From contig NZ_FZNR01000003.1 in the NCBI RefSeq assembly GCF_900188005.1, positions 62,001-126,000 on the forward strand: a stretch of 64,000 bases of DNA. The letters run 5' to 3'. Below the pieces are notes generated by a model. The model did not search any database. It was not told the origin of the DNA and was given only the letters and a program-made list of their open reading frames with translations. Each line of letters opens with the position of its first letter. Within the stretch, counting starts at the first letter, position 1. Shown piece by piece: positions 6,437 to 15,179 of this stretch. This DNA is from Actinoplanes regularis. GTDB lineage: Bacteria > Actinomycetota > Actinomycetes > Mycobacteriales > Micromonosporaceae. Made by a program: the position numbers and the translations under genes.

Positions 6437-9400
6437 TCACAGAGCGTGATCGGATGTGATTCCGGCGGGACACAACACCTGGGGGACCCGGTCACCGGCA
6501 TACGCACGCAGCAGGGCGTGACCCACTCCGGCCGCGCCGTGGCGAAGGCCGGGCACCCACAGGCCGGTTGGTGCCGCACACACCGGGCCGTCGCTGCGGA
6601 CTCGCTCGGCCGCGGCGGCAAGCAGCGCTCGCGAGCGGTCCCACATCGCCTCGCCTCCGCCGGGAACGTCGACGGTGAGCATGAGGGCCTCGGCAAGCCC
6701 AGTTGCCCCGTGGCAGAGACTGTCATCCCGGACGACCGGGTCGGGACCGGTGACCGATGAGCGCAGCGCCGAGGTGGTGCGCTGCTGTACGACGGTCAGC
6801 TGCTCCCGCCAGGCCCGGGCCAGAGGAAGCTTGAGGATTCCCGTAGCAGCGATCAAGGTCCCCGACAAGCCCCGGCACCAACTCACATCGCCGGCCGAGG
6901 CGTCCACCGGGCTGGGAAGCAGCGTCAGGATCCGGACGGCTGCGGCGATCAAAGCGGGATCGTCGAGTTCCGCGCCGACCCTCGCCAGCGCGTACGCGAT
7001 GCCGTCGTCACCGCGACCGAAGCCGGCGTGGCGGTTGTGCTCGGGAACATGGCCGAGCAACTGTCGGCCGGCCCGGACAAGCATCTCCCGGCTGGCCTCG
7101 ACGGCGCCCGTGCGATGCAGCGTAACCAGGGTCAGCGCCGCACCGGCGGCTCCGCCGAGGACGTCGCCGCCGACGGCGTCAGCGAGTCCACGGTCGACGG
7201 CGGCGGCCAGCCACGGAGCCGCTCGACGCTCGACGCCGGGACCCCACAGGACCCGGAGCCGGGCCAGCAGGTAGCCGAGGCCGCCGAGGTCGCCGAAGAT
7301 TCCCGTGGTGCAGCCCAAGAGGTCCTCGGGATCCGGCTCCTGGTCGGGATCCAGGACTCCGCCGAGCAGATCCTCCACGACCACGCGATATCTCGGCTCG
7401 TCGAGGACGGCGCCGATCTCCGCAAGGAACAGGGCGATTCCGGTGACGCCCGATGACAGACTGAGATCGGTGGCGCCGATCGACCAGTGCTCACTGCCGA
7501 GCGGGTTCAGGGTCGCCCACTCCGGCCCGCTGCCGTCGTCATGGCGGGTGGCCAAGAGTCGGTCCGCGATCGTCCGGGCCGCGTCGAGGCACCGCTCCGG
7601 CCGGTAAACGCCCGCCCCGGTCGACGACAACCGGAGCGGGGGCGGATCCTGGCCGACCATAACGGTCGCGAACGCCGCGCGGATGCACCAGACCTGAGCG
7701 TCGAGGTCTTCCTGGGTCAACGCCGCGACGCGAGCGGTGGCAGCGGCCCAACCACTCGTGGAGAAGAAGTCGGCGACCAGTTCGCCCGTCTCGTCGGTCA
7801 ATGCGGTACCGGCGACGCCCACCTGGAAGACCGGGACGTCGCCCTGCCGGAGCTGCCGGACCTCGCTGCGTAGGAACGCCTCTTGGCGCAGCTCGCCGCG
7901 ATCCCCGAGCTGGGAGGTCATGAAGTCCCGGTCCGCGCCGTCCCGGAGAAGGCTCGGCTGCCAGGAAGCGGTCAGCAGTTCGGTGTACTCGCTCGTGTTG
8001 CGCAGCACGGTCCGCACCTCCGTGGTGCGGAAGGCCGACAACGGCCCACCGTCGCTAACCAGAGCGTCCTTTGTGGTCATGAGGATGCGGTAGCAGTCGA
8101 CGAAGCCGCCGACCACCTGCTCGATATCGGCCGGGTCGACGCGGCCGCCGTCGCGGGTGGGCAGGTTATCCGCACGGGACGGCCGCATCCGCTGTCGGAC
8201 CGTGCGCATCCGGTCGGTGCCCGCGTCGAGGATTTGGACGGTTCTCCGGGTCTCACGGTCGGTGGGACAGGAACCCCCGGTCATGCCGCTTACGTCGAGC
8301 TGATGTGTTCCCTCGTCGTCCTGCGCGATGCGCTGCTGAGGTAGGAGCAGCGTCGTGAGCACGGACTCGCGCAACTTCCGGGCGATCTGAGCGCCGTCGT
8401 CCTCGAAGTCCGCCGGCGCGTGGAACAACACCTCCAGGTCGAAGAACGAGGGGAACTCTCCGTCGGCGATGACGTTATGCATGTGCATGTCGTAGGCCCG
8501 CAGCACATAGAAGAGCGCCAGGAACGCGCCCTGCCGCCACCAGAAGCGCCGCAGTTCCTCGGCATCGGCGCACGGCCGGACGCTCACGTGCACCGCCCAG
8601 CTGTGCGTTTGGCGGTCCACCACGCCGACGGGTCGTAGGGCGTGGGTGAGCCCAGCTTCGTTTACGTACTGGACGAGACCCGCGAAGCACCGTTCAGGCG
8701 CTGCGCCGCGCGGCTTGTACACCACCCGGACCCCATCCTCGAACGTCAGGATCGTGACGCTGCGCCCGCCTCGGTGCGGGTCTCCCGCGCCGAATCCGAC
8801 GGCGACGACCGCGTCGAGACCCTTCGCCGTGGTCCCGGTCAATGTGCGGATGAGGTCGAGGTCGGCGACCGTTCGTACGGCCAGCTCATGGCGCACCTCG
8901 ATCCACCGCCGGACGTGCTCGACCAGCTCACGTGCCAGGACGGGATATCCCATCAGGAGCCGCGCTCCGGTGCACGGATTGGCCAGCGCGGTGGCGAAGC
9001 AGGCGAAGCGGTCCTCCGGTGCGGCCCCACACAGACGGCCCGCGGACCGGGCGGTCTCCAGCTCGAGAAGGGCCGGCTGTTGAACCATGCTCAGCAGCGT
9101 GTCGTCGTCGGCCGACAGCAGAGGATGACGGTATTCCAGGTCCACAGGGGAATCGCGGAGTCGATCGGCGAGCTCTTCGCGCGCCCATCGCACCAACGGA
9201 GCCACCCAGCCCAGCAACGACCGGACGGGGTCGTGACCCCTCGTGGGCCGGCCGCCACACAGACAGCGGGCGTCGGCGTCGACAGGTGCCGCCTCGTGAG
9301 CGGTCCACGCGGCTCGGATGATTGTCAGCCACTCCGGACGGGCCGGAAATCGTGACTTCAGCTCCGCGGAGGTCTCCCCGAGCGCGGCCGTCAACTCTTC

Positions 9401-9598
9401 GACACTGCTCTGTTCTGCCGCACACAGCGCGTCGAGTGACGCCACGGCACCGTGGGGCAGCCGTCTCTCCTGCAAGGCGCGCACCTTTGCCATGCCCCGT
9501 TCCCGCCGCCGCGGGTCGGTCCGCGACGGCGGTTCCGACAGACGTTCGGCGAGCGTGGTCGCGAGCCACCAATGCGCGTCGTCCCAGATATTTGCCAC
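6437..9598 (-). CDS. LanM-type class II lanthipeptide synthetase
   Basis: A 1053-residue bifunctional LanM. The N-terminal dehydratase has the kinase-like lysine motif (FEDGVRVVYKPRG), the catalytic region AYDMHMHNVIADGEFPSFFDLEVLF (usual form D-x-H-x-E-N, here D-M-H-M-H-N) and GGSCPTDRETRRTVQIL. The LanC-like cyclase runs from about residue 680 and keeps the zinc ligands: SWCRGLSG (Cys), LCHGATGL (Cys, His) and GLRHGAAGVGHALL. LanM enzymes phosphorylate and eliminate Ser/Thr, then add Cys thiols. The start is GTG at 9596-9598 with a distant AGAGG. It heads a four-gene operon and is divergent from three precursors that contain Ser/Thr but no Cys. Confidence 0.9.
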   Translation of the reverse strand: MANIWDDAHWWLATTLAERLSEPPSRTDPRRRERGMAKVRALQERRLPHGAVASLDALCAAEQSSVEELTAALGETSAELKSRFPARPEWLTIIRAAWTAHEAAPVDADARCLCGGRPTRGHDPVRSLLGWVAPLVRWAREELADRLRDSPVDLEYRHPLLSADDDTLLSMVQQPALLELETARSAGRLCGAAPEDRFACFATALANPCTGARLLMGYPVLARELVEHVRRWIEVRHELAVRTVADLDLIRTLTGTTAKGLDAVVAVGFGAGDPHRGGRSVTILTFEDGVRVVYKPRGAAPERCFAGLVQYVNEAGLTHALRPVGVVDRQTHSWAVHVSVRPCADAEELRRFWWRQGAFLALFYVLRAYDMHMHNVIADGEFPSFFDLEVLFHAPADFEDDGAQIARKLRESVLTTLLLPQQRIAQDDEGTHQLDVSGMTGGSCPTDRETRRTVQILDAGTDRMRTVRQRMRPSRADNLPTRDGGRVDPADIEQVVGGFVDCYRILMTTKDALVSDGGPLSAFRTTEVRTVLRNTSEYTELLTASWQPSLLRDGADRDFMTSQLGDRGELRQEAFLRSEVRQLRQGDVPVFQVGVAGTALTDETGELVADFFSTSGWAAATARVAALTQEDLDAQVWCIRAAFATVMVGQDPPPLRLSSTGAGVYRPERCLDAARTIADRLLATRHDDGSGPEWATLNPLGSEHWSIGATDLSLSSGVTGIALFLAEIGAVLDEPRYRVVVEDLLGGVLDPDQEPDPEDLLGCTTGIFGDLGGLGYLLARLRVLWGPGVERRAAPWLAAAVDRGLADAVGGDVLGGAAGAALTLVTLHRTGAVEASREMLVRAGRQLLGHVPEHNRHAGFGRGDDGIAYALARVGAELDDPALIAAAVRILTLLPSPVDASAGDVSWCRGLSGTLIAATGILKLPLARAWREQLTVVQQRTTSALRSSVTGPDPVVRDDSLCHGATGLAEALMLTVDVPGGGEAMWDRSRALLAAAAERVRSDGPVCAAPTGLWVPGLRHGAAGVGHALLRAYAGDRVPQVLCPAGITSDHAL

Positions 9599-9908
9599 CG
9601 TTGTCGCCGACCTCTCGCCGCGGGAAGGTGTGGTCCGTGCGTCCGTGACGACGTATTTCCCTCGCTATTCTGTGCCGTGTTTCTATCCGAGTCGCTGCAC
9701 GAATGTCAATGTAGAGAGGTGCAGTATCCGGGCAGATTCGGATTGAGCCGAAAGGTCTGGCGCCGGAGGTTGGACCCCGTATAGCGTCATCTCATCCGCC
9801 GGGGTGAACGGTTACGCACACTGAATGGACGTACCCGTCGCACGCAACTATTCCCGGGAATTAGATATACCCAGGCGAGCCTTTTCTGGGGTCGAGGAGG
9901 TGTCAACC
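9599..9908. promoter_or_regulatory. divergent promoter region with 12-bp palindrome
   Basis: This 310-bp gene-free span separates lanM (leftward) from the precursor repeats (rightward). ATTCCCGGGAAT, a perfect 12-bp palindrome, lies at 9850-9861, directly before a -10-like TAGATATAC (9862-9870). The first precursor start is about 40 bp further on. The palindrome could be an operator. No Cys-containing precursor ORF with a ribosome-binding site was found here on either strand. Confidence 0.45.
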
Positions 9909-9977
9909 ATGAAGAAGTACTCCAAGCCGGGCGTGAAGCCCGTTTCGCAGAGCACGATGCTCCGCAACACCGTCTGA
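9909..9977 (+). CDS. RiPP precursor mini-peptide, copy 1
   Basis: A 22-residue peptide beginning MKKYSKPGVKPV and ending STMLRNTV. GAGGAGG lies 8 bases before the ATG. The K-K-Y-S-K-P-G-V segment fits the YxxP(x)hydrophobic motif by which RRE proteins recognise lasso-type leaders. The last ten residues hold Ser, Thr and Asn targets but no Cys. It is far shorter than normal lanthipeptide or lasso precursors (usually over 35 residues). Identical copies beside lanM, an RRE and an AsnB-like gene support a precursor role; a carrier-like scaffold is an alternative. Confidence 0.75.
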   Translation: MKKYSKPGVKPVSQSTMLRNTV

Positions 9978-10009
9978 TCGCAGCTTCTAAGGACGAGGAA
10001 GTGTCAACC

Positions 10010-10078
10010 ATGAAGAAGTACTCCAAGCCGGGCGTGAAGCCCGTTTCGCAGAGCACGATGCTCCGCAACACCATCTGA
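10010..10078 (+). CDS. RiPP precursor mini-peptide, copy 2
   Basis: The same 22-residue peptide as copy 1 except the last residue is Ile instead of Val. Its Shine-Dalgarno site is the weaker GAGGAA variant, so it may be translated less. Candidate modification sites are Ser5, Ser13, Ser15, Thr16, Asn20 and Thr21, together with four lysines. Confidence 0.75.
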   Translation: MKKYSKPGVKPVSQSTMLRNTI

Positions 10079-10110
10079 TCGCAGCTTCTAAGGACGAGGA
10101 GGTGTCAACC

Positions 10111-10179
10111 ATGAAGAAGTACTCCAAGCCGGGCGTGAAGCCCGTTTCGCAGAGCACGATGCTCCGCAACACCATCTGA
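10111..10179 (+). CDS. RiPP precursor mini-peptide, copy 3
   Basis: Identical in protein sequence to copy 2 (C-terminal Ile), with a strong GAGGAGG ribosome-binding site. It is followed after 6 bases by the stem-loop that separates the precursors from the AsnB-like gene. Confidence 0.75.
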   Translation: MKKYSKPGVKPVSQSTMLRNTI

Positions 10180-10185
10180 TTGCAG

Positions 10186-10225
10186 CGGCGTCGCACGGTG
10201 TCCTGCGGGGCGCCGTGCGACGCCG
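10186..10225 (+). terminator. stem-loop between precursors and AsnB-like gene
   Basis: A perfect 13-bp inverted repeat (CGGCGTCGCACGG at 10186-10198, complement at 10213-10225) with a 14-base loop. Such a partial terminator or processing hairpin between RiPP precursors and enzyme genes commonly allows high precursor and low enzyme expression. There is no U-tract. Confidence 0.65.
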
Positions 10226-10263
10226 TGCTCTTCGGGTAAGCCCTAGTCAAGTAAGGAGTCACC

Positions 10264-12459
10264 ATGTGCGGAATCGGGGCTGTGGCATGCCTCGACGGCA
10301 GCCACCTCGGCGAGAGTGGAGACGTGCTACTGCGGGGCCTGGTCGATGCTCTCGCCCATCGCGGACCCGACGACCGGGAGATTCTCCGGGACGGCCCCGT
10401 CGGAATGGCGTTCACCCGGTTGTCATTGACCGACCCGGTTTCAGGCTCCCAGCCACTGAAGACCGACGACGGCTCACTGGTGCTGATCGCCAACGGCGAG
10501 GTCTACAACCATCGTGAATTGTTGGCGTCGCTGCCGGCGGGAACCACAATGCGCACGGGATCCGACTGCGAAGTGCTGCTGCACCTCTATCGCCAACACG
10601 GACTGAATTTTCTCGACGATGTCCGCGGAATGTTTGGCCTCATTCTGTGGGACAAACGGAACAACCATCTGATCCTTGCCAGGGACCGGTTCGGTATCAA
10701 ACCGCTCTATTATCACCGCGACGGCCGCCGGATCATTCTCGCCTCGGAGATCAAGGCCCTCTTCACCGACCCGCGTACGCCCCGTCGGTTCGACTGGGAA
10801 CGAGCGCTGACCACGCCGGCCGTTCCGGCGGCCGTCTACCTGACCGAGGACGCCTATCCCACGACGTGGTTCGAGGGGATCTCCTCCGTCGGTGCCGGGA
10901 CCATCCAGCGCATCGACCTCACCGACGGGAGCACTCGGGAACACCGCTACTGGAAATTCCCGGGGGACGCGGACGACGTCCCGACCACCGCGGACGGGTT
11001 CGTCGAGAAATACCGCGCTCTGCTCGCCGAGTCGGTCCACGAGTGTGCGACGTCGGATGCGGAACTGGGCCTGTTCCTGTCAGGCGGCATCGACTCGGCA
11101 GCGGTCGCCGCGTTCGCCGCCGAGCGGGTGAGTGAACTGCACACCTTCACCGTGCTGGCCGCGACCACATACCACAGCGGGGACGCTTACTACGGCCATC
11201 GGGTCGCCAAGGACCTCGGGCTGCCCAACCACCAGGTCGTCTTCGACACCCAGCGGGTGCCAGACGCGCAGGAGTGGAAGCGCCTGCTGTGGCTCGTCGA
11301 GTCGCCGTTCTGCGGACCGGAGATGTACTACAAACACGAGCTGCACCGGTATGCGAAGTCCGCGCGGCCCCAACTGCGGGGGATGCTGCTCGGCGCCGCC
11401 AGTGACGAGTTCAATGGTGGGTATTCGGCGGACGTAGCGGGCGACGGCGCCTGGTCCGATTTCGACCGAAACATCCGTGCAATGCATCGGGTGGGATCGC
11501 TACGCAACCGGCCCGACCTGGCCCCGTGGTGGTCGTTGCCGGGCCAGTCGTTGATCTCCGACGAGGCCGTACGACGCTGGGCGCAACCAGCGCACGATGA
11601 CGCCTATCTCGCCTACCTGGCCGGCCAGTACAGCAAGCTCCAGCAGTACAACGTCTGGCACGAGGATCGCACCGCGGCGGGCAGCGGGATCGAGGCTCGG
11701 GTCCCGTTCCTTGATCACCGGCTGGTGGAACTGGTCGCCGCCGTGCCTCCGCACCTACGCGAAGAGCTGCTGTGGGACAAGACCATTCTCCGCAGGGGTA
11801 TGCGGGGAACCCTCGCCGATGATGTCGTCCACCGGCCCAAACAACCGTTCTTCCACGGTCCGGGGCTTCAGTACACCTACCGGATGGTGCTGGCGATGCT
11901 GGAGCGTGACGGCGGCGCCCTGGTCGAGGAGTCGCTGGCGGCACCCGGCGCCGCCGACCTCATCGACGCCGATGGACTCCGGCGCACCCTGAAGGACTTG
12001 CGCGAGCGCCCCGCGGACGCCCAGGTCGAGATCGCGCTTCGTGTCGTGAACCTCGGTCTGCTGTCGGCCATGGCCCATGACCTGCCGGCGCCCGTCAAGC
12101 AATTGCCGCTGTCGGCGCCTCCCTCCTCCGTCGAGGTGGCGGATTGGGCAGCACAGGAGCGGACGCTCGAGGAGGTGACGGGGCTGAGTCTCGGCCTGCG
12201 TCCCGACGATGTACCTCGGCTCGCCCCCTCGGTGCTGCTGCTGACCGAACCGGCGGACGAGCGGCGGCGCTATCTCGCCGTCGACGGCGTCATCGAGTAC
12301 GTCCTGGACGACGATGAGCCGCAGTACCGGGACTTCCTGGCCCGAGTCGACGGGGTCACGCGGTTGCAAGAGGTCTTGCAGGAGATCGAATGCGACTGGA
12401 CCAGCGCGGAGCGGATGCTGCGCGATCTGGTCGAGCAAGGAGTCGTCGAGTTCCGTTGA
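10264..12459 (+). CDS. asparagine-synthetase-like enzyme with C-terminal extension
   Basis: A 731-residue protein. Residues 1-210 form a class II glutaminase domain with the catalytic Cys2 (MCGIGAV), HRGPDDRE and NGEVYN. Residues about 230-600 form an AsnB synthetase domain with the ATP-pyrophosphatase loop LFLSGGIDS at about 270 and GIEARVPFLDH. About 130 extra residues follow (VIEYVLDDDE...VTRLQEVLQEI...AERMLRDLVEQGVVEF), which loosely resemble a PqqD-like RRE. Lasso cyclases belong to this superfamily, but the retained Cys2 suggests real glutamine-dependent amidation. AAGGAG precedes the ATG. Possible reactions are C-terminal or side-chain amidation, or isopeptide formation on the mini-peptides. 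Confidence 0.85.
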   Translation: MCGIGAVACLDGSHLGESGDVLLRGLVDALAHRGPDDREILRDGPVGMAFTRLSLTDPVSGSQPLKTDDGSLVLIANGEVYNHRELLASLPAGTTMRTGSDCEVLLHLYRQHGLNFLDDVRGMFGLILWDKRNNHLILARDRFGIKPLYYHRDGRRIILASEIKALFTDPRTPRRFDWERALTTPAVPAAVYLTEDAYPTTWFEGISSVGAGTIQRIDLTDGSTREHRYWKFPGDADDVPTTADGFVEKYRALLAESVHECATSDAELGLFLSGGIDSAAVAAFAAERVSELHTFTVLAATTYHSGDAYYGHRVAKDLGLPNHQVVFDTQRVPDAQEWKRLLWLVESPFCGPEMYYKHELHRYAKSARPQLRGMLLGAASDEFNGGYSADVAGDGAWSDFDRNIRAMHRVGSLRNRPDLAPWWSLPGQSLISDEAVRRWAQPAHDDAYLAYLAGQYSKLQQYNVWHEDRTAAGSGIEARVPFLDHRLVELVAAVPPHLREELLWDKTILRRGMRGTLADDVVHRPKQPFFHGPGLQYTYRMVLAMLERDGGALVEESLAAPGAADLIDADGLRRTLKDLRERPADAQVEIALRVVNLGLLSAMAHDLPAPVKQLPLSAPPSSVEVADWAAQERTLEEVTGLSLGLRPDDVPRLAPSVLLLTEPADERRRYLAVDGVIEYVLDDDEPQYRDFLARVDGVTRLQEVLQEIECDWTSAERMLRDLVEQGVVEFR

Positions 12460-12462
12460 TGC

Positions 12463-12497
12463 CGTGTGCGCGGCCCGGGCACCGGGCCGCGCACACG
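12463..12497 (+). terminator. strong stem-loop terminator
   Basis: A perfect 16-bp inverted repeat (12463-12478 and 12482-12497) with a 3-base loop, 4 bp after the AsnB-like stop codon. It closes the precursor transcript and separates it from the convergent ArsR-type gene. Confidence 0.85.
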
Positions 12498-12684
12498 CCG
12501 TCAGCCACGGCTACGCGACCGCGTCCTCGGAAATCGCGGCGAGATCCACCTTGTCGTCCATGATCCGTACCCGCCTGGTTGAGCTCGTGGCGCACGTGGC
12601 GGCCTACCCGCTGTCGGCTCACGAGCCCGCTGTTCGCACCCGCCATGGTCCTGCCAGAGGAAGCCCCCATAGGCACGCTGCCGA

Positions 12685-13758
12685 TTACTCAGCGGCTTGT
12701 GATCGATTGCTATCGATAAAATTGGGGTCGGCGTCAATGGCACGAGGAAGCGATATCGGCGGCCGTGCCTTCGACTCCGCGTCCAGGTAACGCAGCAGAG
12801 CGACACCCGCCCCCTGTAACACGTAGATGACCCGCGCTCCTGACCGCTGCTTGCGGACGACGTCGGCGGCCACCATTGTGCTGAGATGTTCGGAGATCGT
12901 GCTCGGTGACATGCCGAGTGCCTGGGCGAGCTCCGAGGTCGTCGTCGGCTGCGCCAGGCCCCGTAGCACTGCCGCCTTTCCGCGGCCCACCATGAGACCC
13001 AGGCGGTCGTGGTGAGACCGCGCGCTCGTCGCCTGCCTAGGGGCGCTGTGCAGCGTGCCGAGAGCCCCCGCGCCCTGCGCCTGATAGGTCACGGCCACGG
13101 ACCCGGAACGGCTCAAAACGCACCGGGTCGTCCGGCGCCCGAAGATCTGCGGCACCAGCACGAGCCGATCGGCGCAGCGCAGCCGACACGAAGGCACGGC
13201 GGTGGGCAGTTCGAGTACCGGCGCGTTCCACCGGATCCGCCGGTCGAACCCGGCCAACGCGTTGGTCACGCCTTCACTGGCGAGCATGTGCGCTCTGGTG
13301 AGCACATCCGCCCGCAGCGCGGTGCCCACGGTGTCCCAGTACGGCGCCAGTGCCGCCTCCCAGTAGTCGAGGATCGCGGTGGGCAGCCACCTCAACCACG
13401 CCTCGGGGTGCAGGGTCGTCGGACCGGCCGCCGTCATCACCGCGCGCAGGTGGGCGTCCGGGAGCTCGGTGAGCTGGTCGACTAGGGTTTTGACCTCATC
13501 TTCGATGGACTGCTCGCCCTCCGGCACCGGAGTGAGAACGTTCGGGACGACGCCGTGCAGCCTGCGGATCCAGGCGACCAGCTCCGCGCCGGGACGCCGT
13601 TGGACAGCGCGTTCGGCTTTCCTTCCCCACTCGCTGTAGGGCCAGGGCGAGACCCGTCCCCAGGCCAACATCGAGAGGCTGGCGAAGGCCTCCCAGATCG
13701 GACTGACGACGATCCGCAGGTCACCGAGTGCCTCGTTACTCACCTCGACGTGGATCAT
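12685..13758 (-). CDS. ArsR-family winged-helix regulator, large form
   Basis: A 357-residue protein with a C-terminal helix-turn-helix at about 255-330 (GKAAVLRGLAQPTTTSELAQALGMSPSTISEHLSTMVAADVVRKQRSGARVIYVL), the ArsR/SmtB pattern. The roughly 240-residue N-terminal domain (IHVEVSNEALGDLRIVVSPIWEAFASL...) matches the enlarged actinobacterial ArsR-like proteins with a DUF5937-type sensor. The start at 13758 has GGAGG upstream. It lies 83 bp after the MFS gene on the same strand, so it is probably the last gene of the amidohydrolase operon and its autoregulator. Confidence 0.8.
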   Translation of the reverse strand: MIHVEVSNEALGDLRIVVSPIWEAFASLSMLAWGRVSPWPYSEWGRKAERAVQRRPGAELVAWIRRLHGVVPNVLTPVPEGEQSIEDEVKTLVDQLTELPDAHLRAVMTAAGPTTLHPEAWLRWLPTAILDYWEAALAPYWDTVGTALRADVLTRAHMLASEGVTNALAGFDRRIRWNAPVLELPTAVPSCRLRCADRLVLVPQIFGRRTTRCVLSRSGSVAVTYQAQGAGALGTLHSAPRQATSARSHHDRLGLMVGRGKAAVLRGLAQPTTTSELAQALGMSPSTISEHLSTMVAADVVRKQRSGARVIYVLQGAGVALLRYLDAESKARPPISLPRAIDADPNFIDSNRSQAAE

Positions 13759-13841
13759 CTCTGCCTCCGCCGGGCATCGCTTCGTGCCATGACATCGTGA
13801 ACCCCCGAACCATCCGTCAGGCTGGCATCGCTCTCTTGGGA

Positions 13842-15122
13842 TCAGTGCGGCAGCGGCTGCGCCACGGCCTGTTGGGAGTCGAGGTCGGACAGCTCCCGAA
13901 GTCCTCGCACAGGGCTGAACCACAGGAGGAGGGTGCCGATGAACACCGCCACGCACGCCTCCACCAGAGCGACCCGCGGTGACCACACCTCGGCCAGCAG
14001 TCCCGCCGTCACCGAGCCGATCGGGATGACGCTCCACGAGACGAATCGCACCGAGGCCATGACTCGGGACAACAGCTCCGGAGGCGAGGCCGTCTGACGG
14101 TGGGTGCGAGTGATCACCGATGCCACGACGGCGGAGAAGGCGAATGCGCCGAGGCCGAAGCCGAAGATCGCGGGAGCGTAGCCCGTCACGGCCAGTGGCA
14201 TGGCCAGCACGAACACTGCCCCGGCCGTGGCGGTAAGCAGCAGCGCCGGCGCCGTGCCGAAGCGCCGGGCCACTCTGGCCGTAACAGCGGCGCCGAGGAC
14301 CGACCCGACACCGTCGAGAGCGAACACCAGGCCCACGAACGCCGGCTCCAGACCCAGCGTTCGCACGAGGAACGGAGCGAGAACCGCGAAGATCACGCCG
14401 TTGGCAAAGTTCACCGCGGTCGCGTACAACGCGGCCACCCTGATGATGGGGTGCGAGAAGACGAAACGAAGACCGGTACCCATCTCCCGGAACAGAGGCT
14501 TCCGGGAGATCGGCGGCCTCGTACCGGTGATGCGGATGCTGCTCAGCAACAGCGCCGAGACCAGGTAGGAGATGGCGTCGATGACCATGGTGAACGCGGC
14601 ACCGACAGCCTGCACCAGCAGTCCGCCCAATGACGGGCCGACGAGCTGGGTCGTTGCGACGGTGCTCGACATGAGACCGTTGCGGGCGATGAGCTGCGAG
14701 GTCGGCACGATTCCCGGAAGGAACGTCGAGTTGGCCACGTCGAAGACGTTGTTCGCCATTCCGACGAAGAATGCGACCACCAGCAGGTGCGGCAGCGTCA
14801 GCATGTCCCACCAGGCAGCCAGGGGGATTGTCGCGATCGCGGCGAACCGGAACAGGTCCATGCTGACCTGCAGCGAGCGCAGGGCGAACCGCTGGGCGAT
14901 CACGCCGGCCGGAAGACCCATGACGATGATGGCCGCATAGCCGACTGCCGTCAGGACGCCCATCTCGAAGTTGGAGACGTCCAGGACGGTGAGGGCCACG
15001 AGGGGAAGCGCCAGGCTCGTGGCACCCGAACCGGTGGTGCTGATCGTGGAGGCGGCCCAGTATCGCCAGAAGGCGGACGATCGCTCCTTGCCCTGCTTCT
15101 CGGGAATCGTGTCGACGTTCAT
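13842..15122 (-). CDS. MFS transporter, EntS-like
   Basis: A 426-residue membrane protein with about 12 helices. The early motif (WRYWAASTISTTGSGATSLALPLVAL) and the FANGVIFAVLAPFLVRTLGLEPAFVGLVFALDGVGSVLGA region fit the EntS/macrolide-efflux branch of the major facilitator superfamily. It lies 57 bp after the hydrolase gene. It may export a product of that operon or act for the neighbouring RiPP locus, which lacks its own exporter. Confidence 0.85.
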   Translation of the reverse strand: MNVDTIPEKQGKERSSAFWRYWAASTISTTGSGATSLALPLVALTVLDVSNFEMGVLTAVGYAAIIVMGLPAGVIAQRFALRSLQVSMDLFRFAAIATIPLAAWWDMLTLPHLLVVAFFVGMANNVFDVANSTFLPGIVPTSQLIARNGLMSSTVATTQLVGPSLGGLLVQAVGAAFTMVIDAISYLVSALLLSSIRITGTRPPISRKPLFREMGTGLRFVFSHPIIRVAALYATAVNFANGVIFAVLAPFLVRTLGLEPAFVGLVFALDGVGSVLGAAVTARVARRFGTAPALLLTATAGAVFVLAMPLAVTGYAPAIFGFGLGAFAFSAVVASVITRTHRQTASPPELLSRVMASVRFVSWSVIPIGSVTAGLLAEVWSPRVALVEACVAVFIGTLLLWFSPVRGLRELSDLDSQQAVAQPLPH

Positions 15123-15179
15123 CAGCTCACCAATCTCGATGACGGCCGCTACTGCTGGCGCCTACCTGCCGTCCAGGTT

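Larger units (their letters stand above)
9893..10179 (+). repeat. three tandem 101-bp repeats encoding mini-precursors
   Basis: Three units with start codons at 9909, 10010 and 10111 (exact 101-bp spacing) each contain a ribosome-binding site, a 22-codon gene and a conserved spacer (GCAGCTTCTAAGGACGAGGA). Units differ at only a few bases: GGAGG or GGAAG in the Shine-Dalgarno site, and the last sense codon GTC or ATC. Such identity over coding and spacer DNA indicates recent tandem duplication or active homogenisation. Confidence 0.95.

Noticed and set aside
9599..9908. Cys-containing lanthipeptide precursor in the lanM divergent gap
   Set aside because: Some frames contain Cys (for example HECQCREVQ) but none has a start with a ribosome-binding site or leader-like features.
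9893..10179. Possible CRISPR array
   Set aside because: The 101-bp units are fully repeated with coding capacity and no variable spacers.
12498..12684. 14-codon minus-strand frame (MDDKVDLAAISEDAVA) between the AsnB-like and ArsR-type genes
   Set aside because: No ribosome-binding site; too short to distinguish from chance.
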